DNA of 64,000 bases. Source: Acacia acuminata. Taxonomy: Eukaryota > Streptophyta > Magnoliopsida > Fabales > Fabaceae. The notes beneath the pieces were generated by a model. The model did not search any database, was not told the origin of the DNA, and worked only from the letters and a program-made list of their open reading frames with translations. Shown here one piece after another: positions 35,406 through 47,520 of the stretch (within the stretch, counting starts at the first letter, position 1; every line of letters begins with the position of its first letter). The position numbers and the translations under genes are program-made. Where the stretch lies: positions 434,001-498,000 of the forward strand of contig JAFJYI010000014.1 of NCBI GenBank assembly GCA_019022655.1. Reading direction: 5' to 3'.

Positions 35406-37056
35406 TAGCGATGAGAAAAGAACCTAGTTTTGAAATTTTCATGTGATTATCTTCGAAAATAATTTTTTGAAAGGATGGCATCTGTTTCTATATTTGTTAT
35501 TTGAATCATAGTAGTTATCGTTTATAAATCATATGAATACTTTAATCCATGGTTAGATTCTCTCGTGTAATTCTTGATTTGTAACAAGGAGGCTAATCCC
35601 ATATGATTAGGTTTCCTCCTTTAGTTTTTATGATTTCCTTTGAATTTCTATGTATTTTTCGAATTCTGTAAAAATTGGAGATCAAGAAACGCAAGAATAT
35701 GAGCAAGCAACACCGTACGACACTTTTCGTGGACTTCTGGATCTCGGATTTGGGCAAACCACATATCGATGGAAAGAGGACGGAAAGACGAAGAATTTGG
35801 CGGTCGGAACACCGCCAAAGGGCCAGCCACGCACCGCCACGCGCCTCCACAAGTGGCTGCGCGTGGCCTTCACGCGCCGACAAACGGCCGGCGCGTGAGG
35901 GCGTGTGGGACACCCTTTTGGGGTGTTCCGGAGGCCGTTTGATCGTCTCTCCGTGCCGGTGCTTCCCACGGAGTTTCGTCTTTGAGATGACTTCGCTTGC
36001 GTGGCGAGGCGAAGGCTAGGGTTCCTCTTTTGTGTCCTAGGGTTTCTAGCCAAGGATTGGGTTTTTGGGCTTTTGGGCTCATAGATACCACGAAGGGGCT
36101 TGAGATAAATCCTATGGGCGGCACAAAAGAGAAATTCCAAAGTTGTAAAATTTTTTAAATTTTTAATTTTTTTTTTATTTTAGGAAAACCATGGATTAAA
36201 GATATTTGCTTTCTTAATTTAATGCTTTTATTAAATTGTATGAATTATATGTGCGATTAACGTGATTTTGAAATAACATGCCATATAGAATAGGAAGATG
36301 CCATATTGTTGCATAATCGCATGTCATAAATGCATGATAACTATTATGTTTTTCAATCGACTAGTGTGATAGTTATTATGAGAGATTATTTGGGTTATCC
36401 GGATAAATAATCTAACAAATTTCCCAAGAAATTGTATTTTTGAGAATATCTTGTGGGTTATTTAAAATAATCATGTGAAGCTCATTCTAAATCATGACTG
36501 GATTTTAAAGTTTTGATGATTTCAATTAAGATGTTGATCTCTGAGAATACTCTAAAATGAACAAATTCTTGGAAATTAAAAATTCTAAACTTAAAATATT
36601 GAATGGGTGAAGGTTTTAAATTAAGCTTTTAATTTTAAAACCTACGGGCCCCATTGTGGGTTTATTAGTGAAATGGTTGTCGTGAAGCCCCATCGGATAA
36701 GGATGATCGGATTTCGCTAGATTAAACCCTAATATTTTCAAAATTTTAGTAAAGTTTTGTACGGCCCATCGTCGGCAACACTTGGAAACTAAAGATAATT
36801 TTGAAAGTAAACAATGGTTAATTACATTCAACTTTGGTAAAATTGTTAACCCTCCCATCGAGGCTCGGCAATGGAACCGAAGGCCCAAATTAACAATATT
36901 AGTTTTACAAGAATCTTGCCATCGTAAGCCTTGTAAAGATAACTAATGGATTGTTAAACAATAAACGAATAGTAGTTATTAGAATCTACTACTCTATATC
37001 TGTTTGTTGTTAATTATAGTTTGTAATTAGTGTGCTTTTTCCTTAATTTCGGAAAA
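35406..37056 (+). other. Copia leader before gag
   Basis: About 1.65 kb with no retrotransposon domain. The stretch 35700-36140 is much richer in G+C than its surroundings and gives several overlapping spurious ORFs on both strands; none resembles a known protein. Confidence 0.6.
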
Positions 37057-40000
37057 ATGTCTTCATTCAATCCTTTAGCTACAATCTTGAGCCAAAAACC
37101 TATGGATGGTACAAACTACGGACAATGGAGAACCAATTTAGATATTGTTCTTCAATATGAAAAGCTCAACTTTGTTCTTACTACCCTATGCCCGCGGCAC
37201 TGCTTTGCGATGCGTACGATGCGATTCGGACTCGTTTTCAGCGGGAGAAGGAAAAATGGGAGAAGGCGAATGTGTCGGTTCGGCTGCTACATTTTGGCGA
37301 TCTCTTGATCACCTTCGGGAGCAAATGAACATAATTCGAGTGGAGCAACAATGCTCCGAGACTCGATGCCATGTTTGCTACACCTAGCTTGATTCACCTT
37401 TCGGCAAAATGCGGCGGAATTCGGTCACCAAGACGGTCATGTGCGGAGGAAGTGTCTTGGGATCATTGTCTAACAATGATAGCAAACTTCAAGAAGGCCG
37501 ATGACCATGGTATCAAGTTTGAACAAGAAGTGAAAGTTGACCTTCTCTTACAATCACTACCTGAATACTTCAACCAATTCAAGATGAATTATAATATGAA
37601 CAAAATGAATCTTGACCTCACTCAAGCCGGCGATGCACGAGCTTGAGAGTGCTTTGAACGGTTTCTAGTCAAGCAAGGAAGTGCATTGTTTGTTAGTGAA
37701 AGTTCTGTGAAACCTAAGGGGAAACCCAAGGAAAGAACAAGAACAAGAAAAAGAAGAATTCGGGTACTCCGGTTGCCAAAAAGTGCAATGAAGCGCCAAA
37801 AGGCAAGTGCTTCAAGTGCGGACAAAAGGGGCATTGGAAGAAAGATTGCCCACAAATAAAAAAACCAGGTATGGGTGATTTAAATGTGATTGAGGCTTGT
37901 TTAGTGGAGAATCACGATGACAAATGGATCGTTGATTCGGGGAGCCACTAACCATGTTTGCTACTCTTTGCGCGTGGTTCAAACAAAGCTTGCCGGTGAG
38001 TAAAGGACAACGAGATTTGAAGCTTGGAGCAGGCGGCTTATGTCCGCACTAGCGATTGGGACAAGTTGTTTTATCTTTTAATAATTATAGAACTTTGGTT
38101 TTAGAAGACTGTTTGTTTATTCCGCATTTTAAGAGGAATTTAATTTACGTTAGTTGTTTAGATAAACATGGTTTGTGATTCAGTTTGGTTCCTCGGTTTC
38201 AATAAGAAGTTCATCTTCTTTTATTTGTTACAGTGTAAAGTTCAATGGCCTTTATTTCCTTAGTCCTATACCCTGTGAAGTTAATCATGTTGAATTAAAA
38301 AATGTTGAGCATATCAATTCGTCAAAGAAAAGAAAAGTTTCCAATGAAACTTATCTTTGGCATTTGAGATTGGGTCATATTAACTCTAACGGATCCAAGG
38401 TTTGGTCAAAAGTGGGATTTTAAAATCCCGAACTTTGAGCCGATACCGGTGTGTGAATCCTTGTTTAGAGGGTAAAATGACCAAGAGATCTTTCAAGGCC
38501 AAAGGAAAACGTGCCACACTTGTTTGGAATTGGTACATGCGATGTATGTGGACCAATAAATGTCCATGCCGGCGGGTATCGATATTTCATCACATTTCTT
38601 GATGATTACTCTAGATTTGGACATGTGTACGATGCGTCGTCACAAGTCGAAGCTTTTGGAAAATTCCAAGAGTTCAAGGTGAGGCGAAAAGCATCTAGGT
38701 GTTCAAATCAAGACTCTTCGATCGATCGAGGGGTGAATACCTATCACGGAGAGTTCGGGTCTTACGACCAAGGAGGGGATAGTTTCACAATTATCTTCTC
38801 CGAGGACACCCAGACGAGAATGGAGTTCTTGAAAGGAGAAATAGAACCCTTTTAGAAATGACAAGATCTATGCTCGTTATTCATCACTTTGATTCATTAG
38901 GGATATGCCTTAGAAACGACTATGTATCTATTGAACTTAGCTCCGTCAAGTCGGTTTCAAAGACACCAATAGAATTGTGGAAAGGGTGTCACCCCACCAT
39001 GAATCATATTCGAATTTGGGGTGCTCAAGACATGTCTTGAAACAAACCAGGATAAGATGGACTTGCGTCGAAGTATGCATGTTTGTAGGCTATCCTAAAG
39101 GAACCAGAGGTTAGTTGTTTTATAGTCCAAAAGAAAAGAAGGTCATAGTGAGCACTCACGCGACTTTCTTAGAGGAGGACTATATGACAAACTATAGTCC
39201 AAGAAGTAAGGTTATTCTTGATGAGCTAGTCTCAGATCAAGTTTCACCTCAACCTCAAGGGGTTCCGGCTTTTGTTCTGTGGTTGTTCAAAGAGGGGAAA
39301 ATGTATCGAACATACGGGAACCGGAGCAGACGAACCGAAGTTCAGCATGATGTTCAACTAAATGAAGAACAAAATCATGAATTAGTTCATCCACTTAATG
39401 AGGGTCCTCATCTAGAAGTTGTCAACCCACAAAATGTGGACCCCCCTGTAGATGCACGACATCAAGTGCGACAAAGTCGTAGTGGGAGATTGATTCGTAA
39501 ACCTGCAAGATATCTCTTGTTGGGTGAGTCAAATCGGGATGACATCATCGCGAGAAGATGGTGATCCCACTAGTTATGACGAAGCACTAGGAGATGTTGA
39601 TGCTCAGGAATGGCTCGAGGCTATGAATCGTGAAATGGATTCTATGTATTCCAACTCAGTTTGGTCTCTTGTAGATGCGCCTAAAGGGGTAAGACCCATT
39701 GGGTGTAAGTGGATTTACAAGAGAAAGAGAAGATCGGACGGGAAGGTTGAAACCTTCAAAGCTAGATTGGTGGCGAAAGGGTACTCCCAAAGAGAAGGAG
39801 TAGATTATGTTGAAACCTTTTCGCGGTTGCCATGCTCAAGTCTATTCGGATTCTCTTAGGCATTTTGCGCCAATCTTGATTATGAGATTTGGCGAGATGG
39901 ATGTCAAACTGCTTTTCTAAATGGAAATTTGGAAGAGGAAATCTATATGCAGCAACCAAAAGGGTTTTGCCAAAGGGCAAGAAGAAATGGTATGCAAGTT

Positions 40001-40830
40001 GCGAGAGGTCCATTTATGGACTTAAGCAAGCATCCAGATCATGGAACATCGATTTGATCAAGCCATTGAGTCTTATGGCTTTGAGAAAAGTCGATGAGCC
40101 GTGTGTGTATAAAAGGATCCAAGGTAATGCGGTATCCTTTACGGTACTTTATGTGGATGATATACTCCTTATCGGAAATGATACGAGAGGTATTGTTGGG
40201 CATAAAAACCTGGTGAGCAAACATTTTGATATGAAGGACTGGGGAAGCCAATTATGTTCTTGGTATTAAACTCTTGCGAGGCCGGAAGAGCGGGGTTTTG
40301 GCATTATCCCAGGCTCAATACATTGACAAAATACTTGCTAGGTTTAGCATGGAGAATTCAAAGAGGGGAATTATACCCTTCGGGCATGGGATTCATCTCT
40401 CGAGAAGCAATCTCCTCAAACTCTGAGCGAGGAGAACGCATGAGTAGGATACCTTATGCTTCGGCGGTAGGTAGTCTCATGTATGCTATGCTATGTACCA
40501 GACCGGATATCGCTATGCGTGGGAGTAGTAAGCGGTACCAATCGGACCACGGGAGCAGCAATTTGGGTAGCGGTTAAACATATACTCAAGTACCTACGGA
40601 GAACGAGAGATTATATGTTGGTCTACTCAAGTGGGAGTCTTGAAACCATTGGTTATACGGACTCAGATTTCCAAGGAGATATTGACTCAAGAAAATCCAC
40701 CTCGGGATATGTGTACACCCTTAATGGCGGTGCCATTTGTTGGAGAAGTGTAAAACAAACATGTGTGGTGGCTACGCCACGTAGTAGAGTATGTAGGCGC
40801 ACGAGGCTGCAAAGGAAGCTGCATGGTTAA
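37057..40830 (+). pseudogene. Copia gag-pol, multiply frameshifted
   Basis: Gag starts MSSFNPLATILSQKPMDG at 37057. A zinc knuckle CFKCGQKGHWKKDC (CX2CX4HX4C) lies at 37808-37849. The protease active-site motif WIVDSGS is near 37925, with a one-base insertion immediately after it that shifts ATNHVCYS out of frame. The integrase zone starts at TYLWHLRLGH (~38350) and continues through GGYRYFITFLDDYSRF. Reverse transcriptase shows EWLEAMNREMDSM, CKWIYKRKRRSDGK and the catalytic YVDDILLIGND at ~40150. RNase H shows the TSGYVYTLNGGAICWRS segment at ~40710. More than ten frame changes are apparent, so no polyprotein can be made as read. Confidence 0.9.
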
Positions 40831-42078
40831 AAGTTCCTATCGGACCTTCGGGTGATACAGTGTAAATTGTCCTATCACACTCTTGTGACAACGGTGGGGC
40901 GGTAGCGCTTGATCCAAGGAACCAAGGTGTCATAAGAGCGAAGCACATAGAGAGGAAATACCACTTGATCGAGAAATAATTAAAGAGGAGATACGGTGGT
41001 AGCAAAGATAGCATCGAGACGAGAATCTAGCCGACCCTTTTACTAAGAGTTTGCACGAGCATGTGTTCGAGAGGCATGTTTCATCTATGGGTCTTAGGAG
41101 GATTCAGATTTGCTATAGCTTTAGGCGGTTGTTATTTTACTTTGTTATTTTGTGCTTTTGAGCATGACATTATGACATTGCGTTTCTTTTCGAATGTTAA
41201 TAAATGGAGTATTCTTTTTCATTTATTTTGCACACTATTTACAAACTCAAAGGTCGGATCAATTGTGGAGTATATGATCATATGAATACTTTCATAGAGG
41301 ACATGGTCATAGGTTCTCACGATTGATGAAATGATTCATGACTATTAAATTAAGTTGGGCACTTTATTTAGGTCGCAATGTTTTATGAAATGGTTTTGTC
41401 CGAATCATTGTAAAACATTGGTGTGAGCTAATGCTCACATTGAATGGATCAAGGAGAGATTTGATTAAGCTTGTTCTTTTGTCATAAGGAATCAAATCTC
41501 GGATAACTATAGTTATGTAGTTGCTCTTAATCCCGAGTTTATTTTAAACGGGTAGTCGAATAGTTTTCATTCTTTGATTTACCAACGGGTGAGGTTTGAT
41601 CTATATGACGGCCAAAAACTTCGGTTTTTGGGATTGAGACTATTTGGTTATCGGTGTTTATGAGATAAACAACATGGAATTTATAGGAAATGTCCCCTTG
41701 ATATGTTTGGTACTGGATATTGAAGACACCGGCCGGTGCATGTAATCCATTAGAGAAACTATCAAAGTCAAGGGAATAAATAATTGATTGGGTTCGAAAA
41801 CTAGTCAATCAAATTATAGACATTCTATAAAAGGGCGAGTGCATATTCTTGTTATAAATGTCATTGTTCTTGGAGATCACGTTCGGGCTTTTAGTGGAGT
41901 AGCACCGAACTAGATAATCTTACGTAGATTATCATGAGCCTTGATGAATGACAAATGGTGGGTCCCGGGCTAGCTTGAGACAAGGGATGGGGTATGTTAT
42001 CGGATGATGATGGCTTATGGGCTATATGGTCTTGGGTTTACGAACTCAAGTTAGTATCTTAAAGAGCAAGTGGGAGAT

Positions 42079-42395
42079 TGTTGGGTTAATGTGCTCTTTG
42101 GTCACTTAAGCCCAATAAGGCTTAATTGAGACTACAACCCAAGAACTCTAAGGCCCGTGTGGATTAGGGTTAGGCCTTGGGTGTAGTAGCATATAAACTA
42201 ACTTTCGATTCGCTTGAAAAGATACGGCCGCACAAATAGTTAGGAGGCTCTCATCGAAACAAAAACCTAGAGGCGAGACGTTCATCATCGAACGGTTGCC
42301 CACACAACCATCTCATCCCCTCGAGAGATAGTGCGGAAGATCAATCATAGATCGCACGAGAATTTGTTCGTATACGAGGACTGTTCGTAGACAAG
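42079..42395 (+). repeat. Copia 3' LTR, truncated
   Basis: Begins TGTTGGGTTAATG directly after a purine-rich tract (AAGAGCAAGTGGGAGA). Matches the 5' LTR with about two substitutions and six small indels, then stops about 120 bp short at GTAGACA. Confidence 0.88.
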
Positions 42396-42509
42396 GTGCA
42401 TCTAAAAAAGTATCGGGAAAATTAGTTATTTGGTCCTTCAACTTTTAACTCAATTGTAACTCAGTCCCTCAAATTTAACCTAGTCTTGGAGATTGATTAT
42501 TTAATAAAT

Positions 42510-42534
42510 GGGTTTAATGTTTTTACTCTTATTG

Positions 42535-42566
<32 letters not shown>

Positions 42567-42700
42567 GTGCCACACTCACATAAAAGTGAGTGAGTTCCAC
42601 TAATATTTTCTCTCTATTCTTTTTACAATAGGAGCCACTCACATTTTATGTGAGTGTGGCAGAAAAAAATTTCTGCAATAAAAGTAGAAACAATAAACCG
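42510..42700. mobile_element. 191-bp GG...CC MITE, 9-bp TSD
   Basis: Ends GGGTTTAATGTTTTTACT / complement with TTAATAAAT repeated at 42501-42509 and 42701-42709. Inner inverted blocks GCCACACTCACATAAAAGTG and complement, plus a T-run. Relatives lie at 57077-57150 and around 60687-60712. Confidence 0.88.
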
Positions 42701-42957
42701 TTAATAAATACATCCTTTGTATTATTGATGTGTACGTGTTAACGGTAGAATCTGCTTTTTTAACGTGATTAACAGTGTACGAGATAAGTTTGTAAGAAAA
42801 ATTTTGTCAAAACTTATATGAACGTGTTTTTACACCACCAAGTATGCCTTCGTCAAAACCATAATAAATCGATTAATGTTATGTATCAAAATTACACTAT
42901 GTACATTGTAGAACCCCATTAAATCAAATTATTGAAACGCCAGTTGGCAAGGAATTT

Positions 42958-42998
42958 TTCTTTTTTTTTTTTTTTTTTTTTTTGGGGGGGGGGGGGGA
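42958..42998 (+). repeat. T-run joined to G-run
   Basis: About 23 T directly followed by about 14 G. Low complexity; run lengths are unreliable in most sequence data. Confidence 0.8.
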
Positions 42999-43354
42999 AT
43001 CCTACCTTAATCTTTATCAATTTAGTCTTTTTTATTATTTTTTTATTTTTTTCATTTATGCTTTAATTTTCTTTTGTATTACACAGAATTCACACATATG
43101 AAATATGCACTTGCATTAAATATGCATAGCTGATAATGTATAATATATATTCTCACAAGAAAACAAATCACAAGTGTATTTGTGTGTGTATAAATATATA
43201 TCCCTTGGAATTTGGTCCCAAAAAAAAAAAATCACATTCATTACATAGAATTTTTAGTATATTGCATTATTTTCCCCCAGTAGATCGTGTTATTTATAAA
43301 CAATATTCTCAGTCATCTATTCTATAGTTGTTAGTCACAAATAATAAAGTTTTG

Positions 43355-43790
43355 TACCAATCACGGCTAAACTTATGCTAGTTGTAAACTTATATAAACT
43401 TGTGAATTTACAAACTATGTTTACTATTTTTATATTTCTAACTTATAAAACTATGTTAACTCATTGTTAAATTCGTGTTATTTTTATCTATTTAATTATA
43501 CTCAATGGCTTCGTATATGAATTTTATATAAATTCATTCGTTGAGTATGATACATTATGAATGTTGATTTACTTAATTTCAATTATTTGGCTTTAAATTT
43601 TCTTTCTTTCATGGGTGTCTTTTGTTAATATATATTTAAATCAATTTTTTTGTCATTTTTTTATATTTTAATTATTTAATTATATACAATAAATACTTAT
43701 TTAATGATAAAATAAATCTTTATGAAGTTACGATCGAATTTATGTCACTATCATAAATTTATTTAAACTCATGAATTTGGCAACTTTAGA
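43355..43790. repeat. Dispersed repeat, copy 1 (inverted to copy 2)
   Basis: Shares blocks, in inverse orientation, with 59600-60060: ATATTTTAATTATTTAATTATAT, TAAATACTTATTTAATGATA, and TGATTTACTTAATTTCAATTATTTGG-type sequence. No coding potential. Class unknown. The A/T background limits certainty on the borders. Confidence 0.55.
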
Positions 43791-43903
43791 TTAGAGAACT
43801 CAAGAGACACTTTCTAAAATTAAATGACTAAAAAGTTTAAGGGATAAAGTATACTTTTGCCTATATAAATATTTATACAATAATTTATATCATGTGGATG
43901 TAG

Positions 43904-43910
<7 letters not shown>

Positions 43911-43938
<28 letters not shown>
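43911..43938. repeat. (TA)n microsatellite
   Basis: About 14 uninterrupted TA units ending in TATGGC. Confidence 0.9.
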
Positions 43939-43940
<2 letters not shown>

Positions 43941-44255
43941 TTACTATTTATGGATTATCCACAAGTGTCTAATCTTTTTAATATCAAGTTAATTGCTATG
44001 ATTTAGAAGAGCATATTCTATGAATTAAATTAAATCTTTTAACAACCCGCATTGTGTTCTTATTCGATTTGTCTTGTCTCTCTCTATGACATCCTTCATG
44101 GCTGCTAGAGAGAAAAACAAATACTATTTGATGTAACGGATAGATTATTTTTATCTTTCACAACAAAAGTTTAGGTGAATTAGTGACGAATACGCCAGGC
44201 CAAAACATGCTTTAAGGTTTAAATAACACCTACCAAAGTATTTATATATTATTAA

Positions 44256-44478
44256 GTTTTGATTATAATTATAAAATCTAGTTGACTTTTTTTTAGAGAT
44301 TACGAAAGTTAAATAATTTACTTAATCATTTCATATATTGTTTATCATTAGATTATATATTTGTTTATTTGTCAAACTAATTAGTTTGAAGAAAAAATAA
44401 AAATACTATAAAATATTTAATTAGTTTCCTTAATCTCTAAAAAAATCAATTAAACCTTATAATTAAGATCGAAGGGAG
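44256..44478. mobile_element. Stowaway-like MITE
   Basis: Inverted ends (ATTATAAAATCTAGTTGAC / AATTAAACCTTATAATTAAG ... GAAGGGAG) followed by TA, with the shared internal palindrome CAAACTAATTAGTTTG. Worn left end. Confidence 0.6.
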
Positions 44479-44683
44479 TATTTACTGTCAAAATTCTCAC
44501 ATTGGCAATAAAATTTAAACTTGGGAATTTGTGGTTTATCAACGACCAATAAATTACCATTTATGCCAACATTTATCGGTCCAACGGATGAATTATTGAA
44601 TTATCGTTAGCTCGTAGTTGTAGCTGCCTACTGTATGAAGAAGCAATAATATTTTATTTTATCATTAAAAAGGTAAGAAAAAG

Positions 44684-45132
44684 GGTTTTTTTCCCTATTT
44701 GCCACATTTTTAATAATTAATTACCATTTTGCCACTCTTTTCAAAATATTTCCCGATGTGCCACCATTTATCGACTAAACCAAGGTTTAGTTGACTAAAT
44801 CACGAGTGGCTGATTTTTTTAAAAATGGACCCGATATTTAGTCGACTAACTCATTTGAGTTAGTCGACTAAATCGGCGAGGGTTTTTTTAAAAAAAAACC
44901 CCGACATTTAGTCGACTAACTCACTTGGGTTAGTCGACTAAATCCGATTTAGTCGACTAACAAGTGAGTTAGTCGACTAAATATCGAGAATTTTAAAAAA
45001 ATCAGCCACCAGCGATTTAGTTGACTAAACCTTGGTTTAGTCGACTAAATGGTGGCACATTGGGAAATATTTTGAAAAGAGTGGCAAAATGGTAATTAAT
45101 TATTAAAAAGGTGACAAATAGGGAAAAAAGCC
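44684..45132. mobile_element. TAGTCGACTA-rich MULE-MITE, 9-bp TSD
   Basis: 449 bp, ends GGTTTTTTTCCC / GGGAAAAAAGCC, with perfect duplications AAGAAAAAG at 44675-44683 and 45133-45141. Seven perfect TAGTCGACTA palindromes and several TTAGTTGACTAA variants, arranged in mirrored pairs. Same end structure as 20606-21889. Confidence 0.9.
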
Positions 45133-45331
45133 AAGAAAAAGACCCTTTATTTTGGTAAAATTTTTGATATTTACCCAGATAAAATCCACCTATTGCTCCT
45201 CCTAATTAAGAGTAATTTTGTCGATTATATTATATTTTTCATTCATAAAATTCAAAGCTTTCATATTTCTTAAAAAGATAGTCAAATAACTTTGAAACTA
45301 AAATCGTAGACAGTTTGTTAGATTTTATTAT

Positions 45332-45503
45332 GGGAAAAATACTTCTCATGTTGTAGGAGAAGTATTTTATCATGTTACACACACATGAAATGGTGGGACC
45401 CACATATATATATAATTAGCATTATATATATATGTGGTTCCCACCATTTCATGTGTGTGTAGGAATCTTCTTCTTCTCATGGAACATGAGAAGTTTAAAC
45501 CCC
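45332..45503. mobile_element. 172-bp hairpin MITE, 9-bp TSD
   Basis: TTTTATTAT is repeated at 45323-45331 and 45504-45512. Ends GGGAAAAATACTTCTCATGT / ACATGAGAAGTTTAAACCCC. The inner stem ACACACATGAAATGGTGGG pairs almost perfectly with its complement around a TA-rich loop. Confidence 0.85.
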
Positions 45504-45852
45504 TTTTATTATTTATGTCCGGTGAGTTTTTAGTAATATAGATTAACAGTCAATACTATTGACCTGGTCAAAAAAATATACTATAAATATTTATTTGACA
45601 TGCCATTTTGTATAGCGTTCACATCTGATATTTTATATACTAAAAAGAGACTTTTCTTTCCATTAATATTAAGTTCAGAGATAAATGCTGAAGAAACAAA
45701 AATTAGAAGAAATAAATAAGGAGTTATTTTTATGTTGCTAGAAATTAAAATGAAACAAATTTACCTGAATAGAGATTTATGTATACGATTAACAATTATC
45801 ATATTCATTATTCAATTTAACCCAATGATCATAGACACAGCCATACAAAAAT

Positions 45853-46116
45853 GGGAAAAGTATTTCTCTAGTTGGAGATAGAGTTATCTCTAGTTGGAGA
45901 TAGAGTTATCTTCAGTGACTCTAAAAATACGTCATTTTGAATTAATGAAGAGTTTGTTAGTAATTTTAGGTAAATTAATGAATGGTGTTTCGGTAAAATT
46001 TATATGACTAAAAAATAAACAAAATTACAGAAACACTCTTTATTAATTCAAAACGACGTAGTTTTGGGGTCACTGGAGATAACTCTATCTCTAGTGACTG
46101 GAGAAATCCTTTACCC
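45853..46116. mobile_element. 264-bp GG...CC MITE, 9-bp TSD
   Basis: Ends GGGAAAAGTATTTCTCTAGT / complement with TACAAAAAT and TATAAAAAT (one mismatch) at 45844-45852 and 46117-46125. A 22-bp unit (TCTAGTTGGAGATAGAGTTA) is duplicated at the left end. Confidence 0.85.
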
Positions 46117-46147
46117 TATAAAAATATATCATTAATATTATCCCATA

Positions 46148-46382
46148 CTCCTCTGTCCTAATTATAAAATCAAGTTGACTTTTTAAGAGAAATTAAGAAA
46201 GCTAATTAGATTACTTTAGAGTATTTTTATTTTTTCCTTCAAACTAATTAGTTTGACTAATAAACTAATATATAATTTAAGGATACACAACTTATGATTG
46301 GATTAAGTAACTTATTTAGCTTCCTTAATCCCTAAAAAAAAAAAAAAAAGTCAACCCGATCTTATAATTAAAATCGATAGGA
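46148..46382. mobile_element. Stowaway-like MITE
   Basis: TA then CTCCTCTGTCCTAATTATAA at left; the right half inverts it (TTATAATTAAAATCGATAGG). Contains the AACTAATTAGTTTGA palindrome and AGCTTCCTTAATCCC segment of the family. Confidence 0.7.
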
Positions 46383-47242
46383 ATATATTTGATCTCATTC
46401 ATTGATTTATATCATAACAAATGGGGAAGAAATCTCCAATAACCTTCATAAAGTTCAAACCCTATCCTTTAAAGTTTTTTATTCTTGATTAGCTTAGAAT
46501 GTTTCAGATGATGTACAAATTCATTCCATGATCCTCTTGATTCTTGTTATACTGTAAATCAATGACTTTTTTTTGAGGCCTATCCACCATATGGTGCAGA
46601 TTACAAGGATTTCCAGTAGTGCTCTGGTTAATGTGATACAAATCATGGAGGTTGATAGGGAGGACATTGTATTACCCTCCTCTATTTTTAGATACAAATT
46701 ATTCATATTAATTAATTTCATGAATTTATACATTATATATATTAAAGTTGATCAAAGAAAATGTTCACCATCATAAATTGATTGATTCTCTATTATTAAA
46801 AGACGATTTTCAATCTATCTTATTATCAGATGTGAAATATATAGAATTATTGTGACCCCTCCTCCATAAACATATGTGAGCTTTGAAGAGTCACGAGTGT
46901 ATTCCAATTTTTTTAAAAACAGATAAGGGTAGAAGGCAACACATACACAAGTGTCCCATTTTTTTCCTCATCAGCCATCTAACAACACGAGGAATTCCCT
47001 CCAAACTTCAAGTGTCCATCATATAGAAGCCTTTATTCCTTCTACACTTTCTTATTTTATTTTACTATAACAAAATTCTAAAATAAATCTATGCTACATA
47101 TTTTGTACGAGAAAAACCCTTTGTATTAATTTGCTTTTGATTTATAAAATAAGACGACTATATATATATATATGATTTTATATGTGATTTTAAGAATTTA
47201 ATTAATCAATTTTTTTTTTTCAATTTTTCTTAGAATGATAAA
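46383..47242. other. Intergenic, nothing recognised
   Basis: AT-rich; short mirrored ORFs of 60-70 codons (46521-46776) look incidental. No repeat with clear ends. Confidence 0.4.
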
Positions 47243-47520
47243 GAAAGAATCCAACTTCATCAAGAATCAGCCTTAAGCCTTTATTTGTTTAACCTGATTG
47301 TGGATGTTCTAATTGAGCATATATATACTCAAAGAAATCCCAAGTGCATACTTTTTGTTGATGACATTATTCTTATGGCTGAGTCAAAAGAAGAAATTAA
47401 TTCTAAACTTAAATTATGGGGAAGAACTTACAGTCAAAGGGTTTCCAACTCAGTAGAAGTAAGATATAATATATGCATTATACTTTTGATAAGAGGAGAG
47501 TAAAAAGTGAGGTCACTCAG
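47243..47520 (+). pseudogene. RTE-type LINE reverse-transcriptase fragment
   Basis: Worn RT palm region: LHQESALSLYLFNLIVDVLI, then CILFVDDIILMAESKEEIN with the catalytic VDD (normally ADD), and LKLWGRTYSQR. After a frame change, LSRSKI-YMHYTFDKRR follows. Stops and shifts throughout. The rest of the element is missing. Confidence 0.8.

Larger units (their letters stand above)
34949..42395 (+). mobile_element. Ty1/copia retrotransposon, decayed coding region
   Basis: Complete outline: 5' LTR, mutated tRNA-Met-like primer site, leader of ~1.6 kb, gag-pol in order gag-protease-integrase-RT-RNase H, ~1.2 kb 3' segment, purine tract and partial 3' LTR. Integrase before reverse transcriptase defines copia. 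The LTRs share all but a few positions over ~320 bp, implying recent insertion, yet gag-pol is broken by many small indels. Target duplication not clear because the 3' LTR lacks its end. Confidence 0.92.

Noticed and set aside
35593..36140. Five overlapping ORFs of 60-150 codons on both strands
   Set aside because: They lie in the GC-richer untranslated leader of the copia element, shadow each other in different frames and show no protein-family motif.
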